From assembly GCA_016291185.1 (NCBI GenBank), contig JAEFAI010000003.1, forward strand, positions 1-64,000: a stretch of DNA of 64,000 bases. The letters run 5' to 3'. Below the pieces are notes generated by a model that made no database searches, had not been told where the DNA came from, and worked only from the letters and a program-made list of their open reading frames with translations. The first letter of the stretch is position 1; every line of letters starts with the position of its first letter. Positions 34,622 to 42,696 of the stretch are shown in pieces. The stretch comes from Bacteroidales bacterium. GTDB taxonomy: Bacteria > Bacteroidota > Bacteroidia > Bacteroidales > UBA932. Position numbers and translations under genes: made by a program.

Positions 34622-35074
34622 ATGTTGAAAATCGGAGACAAGATGCCGTCCTTCGAGGTCGTGGACCAGGACGGAAAGCCGGTGCGGTCGGAAGACTTCA
34701 TCGGAAAAGGGAAGAAAACCATCGTCTATTTCTATCCGAAAGACAACACCTCCGGCTGCACGGCGGAGGCCTGCTCGTTCCGGGATAACTATGCTGCACT
34801 GACGGCCGCCGGCTACAACGTCATTGGCGTGAGCAAGGACAGCGCGAAGTCGCACACGGGCTTCCGGGCGAAATACGAACTCCCGTTCCGCCTGCTGGCG
34901 GACACGACCACGCAGATGCTGCAGGACTTCGGCGCCTGGGGCGAGAAAAAACTGTACGGCAAGACGACGATGGGCACGCTCCGCCGCACCTTCATCTTCG
35001 ACGAAAACGGTATCCTGGAGCGCATCATCGAAAAGGTCGACACCAAGAACGCCGCTGCGCAGATCCTCGAATAA
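34622..35074 (+). CDS. bcp: thioredoxin-dependent peroxiredoxin (BCP type)
   Basis: 150 residues. VYFYPKDNTSGCTAEACSFRD carries the peroxidatic Cys and a resolving Cys five residues later, the atypical two-Cys BCP arrangement. Reduces hydrogen and organic peroxides with thioredoxin. Cytosolic; starts 6 bases after the small CxxC protein. Confidence 0.93.
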   Translation: MLKIGDKMPSFEVVDQDGKPVRSEDFIGKGKKTIVYFYPKDNTSGCTAEACSFRDNYAALTAAGYNVIGVSKDSAKSHTGFRAKYELPFRLLADTTTQMLQDFGAWGEKKLYGKTTMGTLRRTFIFDENGILERIIEKVDTKNAAAQILE

Positions 35075-35090
35075 AAGACACTAAAAACTC

Positions 35091-35750
35091 ATGATCATGG
35101 ATACACGAAAACCGTTCATCATTACCATCAGCCGGGAACTGGGCTCCGGCGGGCATACCATCGGAAAGATTCTCGCCGAGCGCCTGGACGTCCGCTACAG
35201 CGACAAAGAGCTGATCCAGGCCCTGCGGGAGCAATTCCACCTCACGACCGACGCCATCGAAAGACTCAAAGGAGAAAAGAAAGACTGGCTCACCTCGCTC
35301 CTGCAGAAAATGGTCGCGATGCCCAAGGCTGAGAACGTCGTCGAATGGGATGATTCCTTCGTTCAGGAATACCACCCGGATCTCACCTCCAACGAAATCT
35401 TCAAAGCCGAGAAGCAGATCCTCCAGGGCATCGCCGAAGAGGGATCCTGCGTCATTGCAGGCCGCTCCGGTTTCTTCGTGCTGAAAGATTTCCCCAACAA
35501 GGTGGACATCTTCATCACCGCCCCGCGCGAGAAAAGGATCCAGCGCGTGATGGCCAAGCAGCACCTCTCCGAAAAGGAGGCGGCCGCAGCCATTGATCGC
35601 GTGGACAAGGGCCGGCAGAACTACATCAAGCGCTACACCGGCACCAGCCGCTATGATGCCCGCAACTACGACCTGGTCATCAATATGGACAATCTGGCGG
35701 ACGAGAACGCCGCCGTCGATCTGATACTCAAATATCTGGGCGTCAACTAA
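35091..35750 (+). CDS. cytidylate kinase-like family protein
   Basis: 219 residues with P-loop-like ISRELGSGGHTIGKILAERL and a C-terminal kinase lid (RVDKGRQNYIKRYTG). This is the cytidylate kinase-like (Cmk2-type) family; substrate is not proven and it is distinct from the canonical cmk. A second in-frame ATG six bases in could also be the start. It lies 12 bases before the dicarboxylate carrier gene. Confidence 0.8.
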   Translation: MIMDTRKPFIITISRELGSGGHTIGKILAERLDVRYSDKELIQALREQFHLTTDAIERLKGEKKDWLTSLLQKMVAMPKAENVVEWDDSFVQEYHPDLTSNEIFKAEKQILQGIAEEGSCVIAGRSGFFVLKDFPNKVDIFITAPREKRIQRVMAKQHLSEKEAAAAIDRVDKGRQNYIKRYTGTSRYDARNYDLVINMDNLADENAAVDLILKYLGVN

Positions 35751-35762
35751 AGCCTGACCGTC

Positions 35763-37139
35763 ATGACCCTGACCATGATTATCGAGCTGCTCATCGTACT
35801 GGCAGCCCTGTATGTGGGTTCCCGCTACGGATCCCTGGCGCTGGGTGCCATCTCCGGCATCGGCCTCGCCGTCCTGGTGTTCGGCTTCGGGCTCAAGCCC
35901 GGCACGCCGCCCACGGACGTCATCTACATCATCATCGCGGCCGTCACCTGCGCCGGCACACTGCAGGCGTCGGGCGGTATGGACTGGATGATCCAGATTG
36001 CGGAGAGAATGCTCCGCAAGCATCCGGACCACATCACTTTCCTGGGCCCGCTGGTCACCTTCTTCCTGACCGTGCTCGTGGGCACTGGCCACGTGGTTTA
36101 CACCATCATGCCCATCATCTGCGACATCGCTCTGAAGAAAAACATCCGCCCGGAGCGCCCCTGCGGCGTTGCGTCCATCGCCTCGCAGGTGGGTATCACC
36201 TGTTCGCCCATCGCAGCCGCCGTGGTGGCCTTCGTGACCATCTCGAACGCCAACGGCTATATGGTGAGCATCCCGCAGGTGCTGATGGTCACCATCCCGG
36301 CCTGCCTCCTCGGCCTGATGTGCGCCGCCGCGGCCTCCTACAAGCGCGGCAAGGACCTGGACCAGGATCCTGAATTCCAGCGCCGCAAGGCCGATCCCGA
36401 GACGTACAAGTACATGTACGGCAACACCGCCACGACCCTGGACAAGGAGATCTCCCGCGAGGCCAAGGCCTCCGTGTTCATCTTCCTGGGCGCGCTGCTG
36501 GTCATCGTGGGCTTCGCCTTCTGCCAGATGATCCACGTCGAGGGCGGGGAGACGTTGGCTACGGCCATCCAGCTGCCCAAGATGAACATCTGCATCCAGA
36601 TCATCATGCTGGGCGCTGCGGCCGCGAATATCATCTTCTGCAAGGCCCAGCCCAAGAAAGCCGTGGCCGGCGCCGTGTGGCAGTCCGGTATGGTGGCGGT
36701 CGTGGCCATCTACGGCATCGCCTGGCTGGCCGACACCTATTTTGGCAACTATCTGGACGAGATGAAGCTGATGCTGACCGACCTGGTCACGAACTATCCC
36801 TGGAGCATCGCGTTCGTGTTCTTCCTGGTGTCCGTGCTGATCAATTCGCAGGGCGCCGTGGTCGTGGCCATGCTGCCGCTGGCGTACGAACTGGGCATCG
36901 CCGGGCCCGTGCTCCTGGGCGTGCTGCCCAGTGTGTACGGCTACTTCTTCATCCCGAACTACCCGTCGGATATCGCCACGGTCAACTTCGACCGCAGCGG
37001 CACCACCGTGATCGGCAAGTACCTGCTCAACCACAGCTTCATGATGCCGGGACTGATCGCCGTATGCGTCTCGACCATCGTCGGTTACCTGATCACCACC
37101 GTGTTTTTCCCGGGCTACTTCGCCGGGTTCATCCAGTAA
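35763..37139 (+). CDS. anaerobic C4-dicarboxylate transporter, DcuA/DcuB family
   Basis: 458 residues and about 10-12 membrane helices. Family blocks VGTGHVVYTIMPIICDIALKK (central part), SQVGITCSPIAAAVV, and FIPNYPSDIATVNFDRSGTT are intact. It exchanges fumarate, malate, aspartate and succinate, typical for fumarate-respiring gut anaerobes. Inner membrane. Confidence 0.9.
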   Translation: MTLTMIIELLIVLAALYVGSRYGSLALGAISGIGLAVLVFGFGLKPGTPPTDVIYIIIAAVTCAGTLQASGGMDWMIQIAERMLRKHPDHITFLGPLVTFFLTVLVGTGHVVYTIMPIICDIALKKNIRPERPCGVASIASQVGITCSPIAAAVVAFVTISNANGYMVSIPQVLMVTIPACLLGLMCAAAASYKRGKDLDQDPEFQRRKADPETYKYMYGNTATTLDKEISREAKASVFIFLGALLVIVGFAFCQMIHVEGGETLATAIQLPKMNICIQIIMLGAAAANIIFCKAQPKKAVAGAVWQSGMVAVVAIYGIAWLADTYFGNYLDEMKLMLTDLVTNYPWSIAFVFFLVSVLINSQGAVVVAMLPLAYELGIAGPVLLGVLPSVYGYFFIPNYPSDIATVNFDRSGTTVIGKYLLNHSFMMPGLIAVCVSTIVGYLITTVFFPGYFAGFIQ

Positions 37140-37156
37140 GGCTTTGCCGACATAAG

Positions 37157-37189
37157 AAAACCGGACTGCGAGTGCAGCCCGGTTTTTTT
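37157..37189 (+). terminator. Rho-independent terminator
   Basis: AAAACCGG-A-CTGC pairs with GCAG-C-CCGGTTTT and runs into TTTTTT, 17 bases past the Dcu stop. Confidence 0.9.
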
Positions 37190-37191
37190 AA

Positions 37192-37219
37192 GATTCGCCG
37201 GTCAGAGCCGGCGAATGAC
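37192..37219. repeat. REP-like palindrome
   Basis: GATTCGCCGG...CCGGCGAATGAC directly behind the terminator, followed by a half copy ending in CCCGGAATGAC near 37270. Confidence 0.85.
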
Positions 37220-37284
37220 GAGTGGTCGGGGTCAATGGGCTTGCCGCGTGGGGAAGCAAGCCCGGAATGACTATACTTGGAGAG

Positions 37285-38565
37285 CTATGCTTTCGCTTTC
37301 TTCGAAGGGTCTTTGAAGAGGATGGCGAAGAGAATGCCGACGACCAAGGAGTAGGCGGCGAAGATGTACCAGGCCGTGCTCCAGGACGGCTCGGCGGCAT
37401 TGTAAACGAAGTGGTTCACCACGCGGCCGGCGGCCCAGGTGCCGATCGAGGCGCCGAGACCGTTGGTCATCAGCATGAAGAGGCCCTGCGCCGAAGAGCG
37501 GATGTCCTTGTCCGTATTCTCATTGACGAAGAGCGAACCGGAGATGTTGAAGAAGTCGAAAGCCACGCCGTAAACGATGCAGCTCAACACGAACATCCAC
37601 ACGCCGCTGCCCGGGTTGCCGGCGCCGAAGAAGCCGAAGCGGAACACCCACGCGAACATGGCGATCAGCATCACTCTCTTGATGCCGAACTTCTTCATTG
37701 CGAACGGAATCAGCAGGATACAGAGCGTCTCGGACACCTGGCTCAGGGAGATCAGCGCGTTGGCGTTGTGCGCGCCCCAGGCGTTCGCGAAGAGGGGATT
37801 CTCCTGGAAGGAGGTGATGAAGGTATTGGCGTAGCCGTTGGTCACCTGCAGGGATGCGCCAAGGAGCATCGAGAAGATGAAGAACACGGCGAACTGCGGA
37901 TTCTTGAAGAGCTTGAAGGCAGACAGGCCCGTGGCCTCGGCAAAAGACTGCGTACCTTCCGCCTTGGGCTTGCACGGGCAGTTCGGCAAGGTCAGGGAAT
38001 AGGCGCAGAGCACGAGGCTGAGGATGCCGGACACGAAGAACTGGTTGTACGTATGCTGGAACTGCACGCCGTCGGCGCCCTTGACAAAATTGACGAAGAG
38101 CATCGTCAGGATGAAACCGATGGTGCCGAACACGCGGATGGGCGGGAAGGCCTTGACCGGGTCCTGACCAGCCTTCTCCAAAGCATTGTAAGCCACGGAG
38201 TTGGAGATAGCGATGGTCGGCATATAGAAGGCCACGCTGAGCGCGTAGAGCGCGTAGAACGTACCAAATTCGATGGCCGCGCCGGCGCTCATCGCATACC
38301 AGCCGGCGGCGAGCATCGAAGCACCCGCAACGCCCTGGCAGAGGGAGAGCACCTTCTGCGCGGGGATCCACTTGTCTGCGATGATGCCCATCAGGGCGGG
38401 CATAAAGATGGAGACGAAGCCTTGCGTGGCGAAGAAAAGCCAGATCTGGGGGCCGAAGCCGCTGCTAGCGAGGAAACTTCCCATCGAGGTGAGGTAGGCG
38501 CCCCAGGCCGCGAATTGCAGGAAGTTCATGATGATCAGCCGGAGGCCGATGTTCGATTTGTTCAT
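37285..38565 (-). CDS. MFS nucleoside permease (NupG/XapB-like)
   Basis: 426 residues, 12 membrane helices. LRLIIMNFLQFAAWGAYLTS and GIIADKWIPAQKVLSL match the nucleoside:proton symporter family. Likely imports nucleosides across the inner membrane. Monocistronic, divergent from tgt. Confidence 0.87.
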   Translation of the reverse strand: MNKSNIGLRLIIMNFLQFAAWGAYLTSMGSFLASSGFGPQIWLFFATQGFVSIFMPALMGIIADKWIPAQKVLSLCQGVAGASMLAAGWYAMSAGAAIEFGTFYALYALSVAFYMPTIAISNSVAYNALEKAGQDPVKAFPPIRVFGTIGFILTMLFVNFVKGADGVQFQHTYNQFFVSGILSLVLCAYSLTLPNCPCKPKAEGTQSFAEATGLSAFKLFKNPQFAVFFIFSMLLGASLQVTNGYANTFITSFQENPLFANAWGAHNANALISLSQVSETLCILLIPFAMKKFGIKRVMLIAMFAWVFRFGFFGAGNPGSGVWMFVLSCIVYGVAFDFFNISGSLFVNENTDKDIRSSAQGLFMLMTNGLGASIGTWAAGRVVNHFVYNAAEPSWSTAWYIFAAYSLVVGILFAILFKDPSKKAKA

Positions 38566-38623
38566 AAGGTAGGTTCGTTAGTTTTTGTATCTACAAAAAT
38601 ACAAGTTTTTCGTGGGTTTTCAC

Positions 38624-38631
38624 TATCTTTG
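38624..38631 (+). promoter_or_regulatory. -7 promoter element (TATCTTTG) touching the tgt start
   Basis: A perfect TAnnTTTG box ends only four bases before the tgt ATG. If used, the transcript would start at or next to the start codon (leaderless or nearly so). Confidence 0.5.
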
Positions 38632-38635
38632 AGGG

Positions 38636-39766
38636 ATGAAATTTACGAAGACTGCGGCCGATCCGCATTCCGCCGCCCGTGCGGGCGTGATCGAGACGGA
38701 CCACGGCCAAATCCATACCCCCATTTTCATGCCCGTCGGGACGGTCGGTTCCGTCAAGGGCGTCTATCACCGCGACCTGCTGGAAGACGTCCGCGCCGAG
38801 ATCATCCTGGGCAACACCTACCACCTCTACCTGCGCCCGGGGCTTGACACCCTGCGTGCCGCAGGCGGCCTGCACGCCTTCGAGGCGTGGGACCGGCCCA
38901 TCCTCACGGACAGCGGCGGCTTCCAGGTGTTCTCGCTCAGCCCGATCCGCAAGCTGACTCCGGACGGCTGCACCTTCCAGAGCCACATCGACGGCTCGCG
39001 CCACACCTTCACCCCGGAGAACAACGTGGACACGCAGCGCATCATCGGCGCCGACATCATGATGGTGCTGGACGAGTGCTGCCCCGGCGACGCCGACCAC
39101 GCCTACGCCCGCAAGAGTCTGGATCTCACGAAATCCTGGCTGGAGCGCTACGTGAAACGTTTCCGCGAGACGGAGCCGCTCTACGGCTACTCGCAGACCT
39201 TTTTCCCGATCCTGCAGGGGTGCGTGTATCCCGACCTGCGCCGGGAGGCAGTCGATCACGCCACGCAGTTCGACGCCGAAGGCTACGCCATTGGCGGCCT
39301 GGCGGTGGGGGAGCCGACAGAGAAAATGTACGAGATGCTCGAACTCGTCTGTCCGCTGCTGCCGGACGACCGCCCGCGCTACCTGATGGGCGTCGGCACG
39401 CCCGCCAACATCCTGGAAGGGATCGCACGCGGTGTGGATATGTTCGACTGCGTCATGCCCACGCGCAACGGACGCAACGGCATGCTCTTCACCTGGGAGG
39501 GCATCATGAACATGCGCAACGCCAAGTGGGCGCAGGATTTCTCCGAACTCGACCCGTCCGGCGCCTCCTTTGTGGACCACACGTACACGAAGGCCTACCT
39601 GCACCACCTGTTCGTGGCCGGGGAGATGTTCGCGGCCATGCTCGCCAGCGAGCACAACCTCGCCTTTTACCTGGACCTCGTCCGCACGGCGCGCCAGCAC
39701 ATCGAGGCGGGCGACTTCGCCGCCTGGAAGGATGGCGCGATCGAACGCATAACCCGAAGACTCTAA
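38636..39766 (+). CDS. tgt: tRNA-guanine(34) transglycosylase
   Basis: 376 residues. Inserts queuine/preQ1 base into tRNA anticodons. Substrate blocks GNTYHLYLRPG, LTDSGGFQVFSL, MMVLDECCPGD, GGLAVGEP and VDMFDCVMPTRNGRNG (both catalytic Asp) are intact. The CxCxxC zinc cluster that follows INLRNAKY in E. coli-type enzymes is absent: here the region reads ELDPSGASFVDHTYTKAYLHHL, with no cysteine. Bacteroidota Tgt proteins commonly show this, so it is a lineage feature rather than a defect. Ends one base before lptG. Confidence 0.95.
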   Translation: MKFTKTAADPHSAARAGVIETDHGQIHTPIFMPVGTVGSVKGVYHRDLLEDVRAEIILGNTYHLYLRPGLDTLRAAGGLHAFEAWDRPILTDSGGFQVFSLSPIRKLTPDGCTFQSHIDGSRHTFTPENNVDTQRIIGADIMMVLDECCPGDADHAYARKSLDLTKSWLERYVKRFRETEPLYGYSQTFFPILQGCVYPDLRREAVDHATQFDAEGYAIGGLAVGEPTEKMYEMLELVCPLLPDDRPRYLMGVGTPANILEGIARGVDMFDCVMPTRNGRNGMLFTWEGIMNMRNAKWAQDFSELDPSGASFVDHTYTKAYLHHLFVAGEMFAAMLASEHNLAFYLDLVRTARQHIEAGDFAAWKDGAIERITRRL

Positions 39767-39767
39767 G

Positions 39768-40856
39768 ATGGAAGGCCTGCGGAAAATCGACTGGTACATC
39801 GCGAAGAAGTTCATGACGACCTTCTTCCTTTCGCTGCTGCTTATCATCGTCATTATCATCATCTTCGACCTGTCGGAGAAGATCGACTATTTCGTCAAGA
39901 ACGACGCTCCGCTGAAGGCCATCATCTTCGATTACTACTTCAACTACATCCCATACCTGGTCAACATGTTCGCCTCGCTGTTCGTCTTCATCACGGTGAT
40001 CTTCTTCACCTCGCGCATGGCGGCGAACTCCGAGATTATCGCGATCCTGTCCTGCGGGGTCAGTTTCCACCGGATGATCGTGCCGTTCCTGGCGTCCGCC
40101 GCCCTGATTGCGCTGCTCTCGCTGGGGCTGAACCTCTTTGTCGTCCCGCACGCCAACGCCACCCGCGTGGACTTCGAAGCGCAATACATCAAGCGGCACA
40201 ACACCTACAAACTCCGCGACCTGCACTACCAGATCTCGCCGGGCCAATTCGTCTATATCGAATCGTTCAGCCGCTGGAACAATACGGCCTACAAGTTCAC
40301 CATCGAGAATATGGAGGGGCACCGGCTGACCCGCAAAGTCAGCGCCGAGACGGCCGTCTGGGACAGCACCCTGGCCGGCTGGAAGCTGAACAAGGTCTTC
40401 ATCCGGGACTACAGCTCCGGCCTCAAGGACAACGTCAGCTTCAAGGAGCAGCAAGACACCGTGATCGCCCTGCAGATCAAGGACCTCTTCAACAACGAAA
40501 AGACTGTCGAGACGCTGAACATCAACGAATTGAACGAGCTGATCGCCACACAACGCATGCGTGGAGACGAGAATGTCATGTACGCCGCCATTGAGCGCCA
40601 GCGCCGCCTGACGATGCCGTTCTCCGCCCTGATCCTGACCATCATCGGCGTGTCGCTCTCCGCCCGGAAACGGCGCGGAGGCATCGGCTGGAACATCGCC
40701 ATCGGCATCGCCCTGGCCTTCTCGTACATCTTCTTCCTGCGGATGAGCGAGATGTTCGTGTACACGGATACGCTGCCGCCCGGGATTGCCATGTGGCTGC
40801 CGAACCTGCTATATACGGTCATCGCCTATTTCCTGTACAGGAGGGCTTGCCAGTAG
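39768..40856 (+). CDS. lptG: LptF/LptG-family lipopolysaccharide export permease
   Basis: 362 residues: membrane helices near both ends (about 15-35, 60-80, 100-120 and the last 90 residues) around a periplasmic jellyroll domain. ASLFVFITVIFFTSRMAANSE and the C-terminal MPFSALILTIIGVSLSARKR fit YjgP/YjgQ permeases. It extracts LPS for the Lpt bridge. tgt-lptG is a standard Bacteroidota pair. Confidence 0.9.
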   Translation: MEGLRKIDWYIAKKFMTTFFLSLLLIIVIIIIFDLSEKIDYFVKNDAPLKAIIFDYYFNYIPYLVNMFASLFVFITVIFFTSRMAANSEIIAILSCGVSFHRMIVPFLASAALIALLSLGLNLFVVPHANATRVDFEAQYIKRHNTYKLRDLHYQISPGQFVYIESFSRWNNTAYKFTIENMEGHRLTRKVSAETAVWDSTLAGWKLNKVFIRDYSSGLKDNVSFKEQQDTVIALQIKDLFNNEKTVETLNINELNELIATQRMRGDENVMYAAIERQRRLTMPFSALILTIIGVSLSARKRRGGIGWNIAIGIALAFSYIFFLRMSEMFVYTDTLPPGIAMWLPNLLYTVIAYFLYRRACQ

Positions 40857-40857
40857 A

Positions 40858-40909
40858 GATTCGCCGGTCGGAGCCGGCGAATGACGAAAAAGGGGAGCCG
40901 GCGAATGAC
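40858..40909. repeat. composite REP-like unit: full copy, spacer, half copy
   Basis: A full palindrome (40858-40885) begins on the base after the lptG stop; then GAAAAAGGG and a half site GAGCCGGCGAATGAC. A further shrunken piece GGGGAATGAC follows. Mirror image of the units at 29363 and 29533. Confidence 0.85.
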
Positions 40910-40937
40910 GAAAAAAGGGGAATGACGAAATAAAAAT

Positions 40938-41372
40938 ATGAAAGTAAAAGTAATCAACAAGAGCAGCAACGCGCTGCCCGCCTACGCTACGGAATTTGCC
41001 GCCGGACTGGACGTCCGGTCCAACAATACCGAACCCATCGAGCTGCAACCGCTCGGCCGCGCCATCGTCCCCACGGGCCTGTACCTGGAGATTCCGGCCG
41101 GCTACGAAGTGCAGGTGCGCCCGCGCAGCGGCCTGGCCGCCAAGAAGGGCATCACGGTGCTCAATGCGCCCGGCACCATCGACGCGGACTACCGCGGCGA
41201 GGTCTGCGTGATCCTGGTCAACCTGGGATCGGAGCCTTTCGTCATCGAGCGCGGCGAACGCATCGCCCAGCTAGTGCTGGCCAAGCACGAGGTCATTGAG
41301 TGGGAAGAAGCCGCCGAGCTGGCGGAATCGGAGCGCGGAGCGGGCGGATTCGGCAGCACGGGCGTCAAATAG
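40938..41372 (+). CDS. dut: dUTP diphosphatase
   Basis: 144 residues. Trimeric dUTPase motifs: [44 protein letters not shown] and the C-terminal GAGGFGSTG arm. Hydrolyses dUTP to dUMP. Confidence 0.96.
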   Translation: MKVKVINKSSNALPAYATEFAAGLDVRSNNTEPIELQPLGRAIVPTGLYLEIPAGYEVQVRPRSGLAAKKGITVLNAPGTIDADYRGEVCVILVNLGSEPFVIERGERIAQLVLAKHEVIEWEEAAELAESERGAGGFGSTGVK

Positions 41373-41379
41373 GAAAATC

Positions 41380-42696
41380 ATGGAAGAATTATATGCCAAA
41401 TACTTAGCCTGCGGCTGCAAGGTCACGACCGACAGCCGGGCGATCCGCGGCGGAGAGATCTTCTTCGCCCTCCGGGGAGAGAATTTCGACGGGAACAACT
41501 ACGCGCTCAAGGCGCTGGAAGCCGGCGCCGCCTGGGCGGTGGTGAACGAGGATATCAAGTGGGAGGAGATGCCCGATCAGGTCGGGCATGACAAATTGAT
41601 CAAGGTTGCGGACCCGTTCAAGACCCTGCAGGAACTCGCCATCTGGCATCGCACGCACGTGCGCGATGGCAAGCTGCCCGTGCTCGGTCTGACGGGCACC
41701 AACGGCAAGACCACCACCAAGAACCTGATCGCCGCCGTGCTGGCGAAGAAATACCGCGTCACGGCCACGCAGGGCAATCTCAACAATGATATCGGCGTGC
41801 CGCTCTCGCTGCTGTCCATCACCCCCGACACGGAGATGGCCGTGATCGAGATGGGCGCCAACCATCCCGACGACATCGCCAAGCTCGTGAAAGTCAGCCA
41901 GCCGGACTACGGCCTGATCACCAACGTGGGCCGCGCACACCTGCTGGGCTTCGGCTCCTTCGAGGGCGTCAAGGCCGCGAAAGGGGAGCTCTACAAGTGG
42001 CTCGGCGCGCATCGCGGCTCGCTCATCTTCCTGAACGAGGACGATGCTGACCTGCGGGAAATGGCCGCTGGCCAACCCTGCCACACTTTTGGATATGGCC
42101 TTGAATATCAGCATGCTGAGATTCTTCCGGCCACGCCGCAGGAGCCTTTCCTGCGCATCCGTCTGGGCGATGCCGTTATCGCCTCGCACCTCGTCGGCGC
42201 TTACAACGCCACCAACATCCTGGCCGCCCTGGCGGTCGGCGAGTATTTCGGCGTGCCGCGTGCCGACGCCATCGCCGCGATAGCGGAGTTCGTCCCGGAC
42301 AACAACCGCTCGCAGATGGTGCGAACGGAGGCCAACACCCTCATTGTGGATGCCTACAACGCCAATCCTTCGTCGATGCGCGCCGCGCTGGAGAACTTCG
42401 GTCACGTCGAGGCCGCCCACAAGCTGGCCCTGCTTGGCGACATGCGCGAGTTGGGAGCGGAGTCGCTCGAGGAGCACAAGAAAATCGTGCTGCAACTGCG
42501 CGAGGCCGGGATTCCGGCCTGCCTGGTGGGGGAGGAATTCCAGAAGGCACTCTCGGCGCTGCCCGGCGACGAGGCCTGGTTCCCGAGTTCCGAGGCTCTC
42601 GCGGAGCACCTGGCCGCACACCCCGTGCACGACGCAATGATCCTCGTCAAGGGCTCCCGCGGCATCCAGATGGAGAAGGTTCTCCCTGCTTTATAA
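41380..42696 (+). CDS. murF: UDP-MurNAc-tripeptide--D-Ala-D-Ala ligase
   Basis: 438 residues from ATG 41380, seven bases past dut; a longer frame lies inside dut. Mur ligase domains are complete: TTDSRAIRGGEIFFALRG, ATP loop GLTGTNGKTTTKNLI, NNDIGVPLSLL, EMGANHPDDI, and VDAYNANPSSM. It adds D-Ala-D-Ala to the peptidoglycan precursor. Residues 63-71 (EMPDQVGHD), in the N-terminal domain before the conserved DPFKTLQELA, are encoded by a dispersed palindrome inserted in frame, making this domain about nine residues longer than expected. An essential enzyme thus tolerates the insertion. Confidence 0.95.
   Translation: MEELYAKYLACGCKVTTDSRAIRGGEIFFALRGENFDGNNYALKALEAGAAWAVVNEDIKWEEMPDQVGHDKLIKVADPFKTLQELAIWHRTHVRDGKLPVLGLTGTNGKTTTKNLIAAVLAKKYRVTATQGNLNNDIGVPLSLLSITPDTEMAVIEMGANHPDDIAKLVKVSQPDYGLITNVGRAHLLGFGSFEGVKAAKGELYKWLGAHRGSLIFLNEDDADLREMAAGQPCHTFGYGLEYQHAEILPATPQEPFLRIRLGDAVIASHLVGAYNATNILAALAVGEYFGVPRADAIAAIAEFVPDNNRSQMVRTEANTLIVDAYNANPSSMRAALENFGHVEAAHKLALLGDMRELGAESLEEHKKIVLQLREAGIPACLVGEEFQKALSALPGDEAWFPSSEALAEHLAAHPVHDAMILVKGSRGIQMEKVLPAL
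41568..41592. repeat. REP-like palindrome inside murF
   Basis: GATGCCCGATC...GTCGGGCATGAC, the same type as the copies at 55225 and 55613, read through in frame. Confidence 0.9.
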
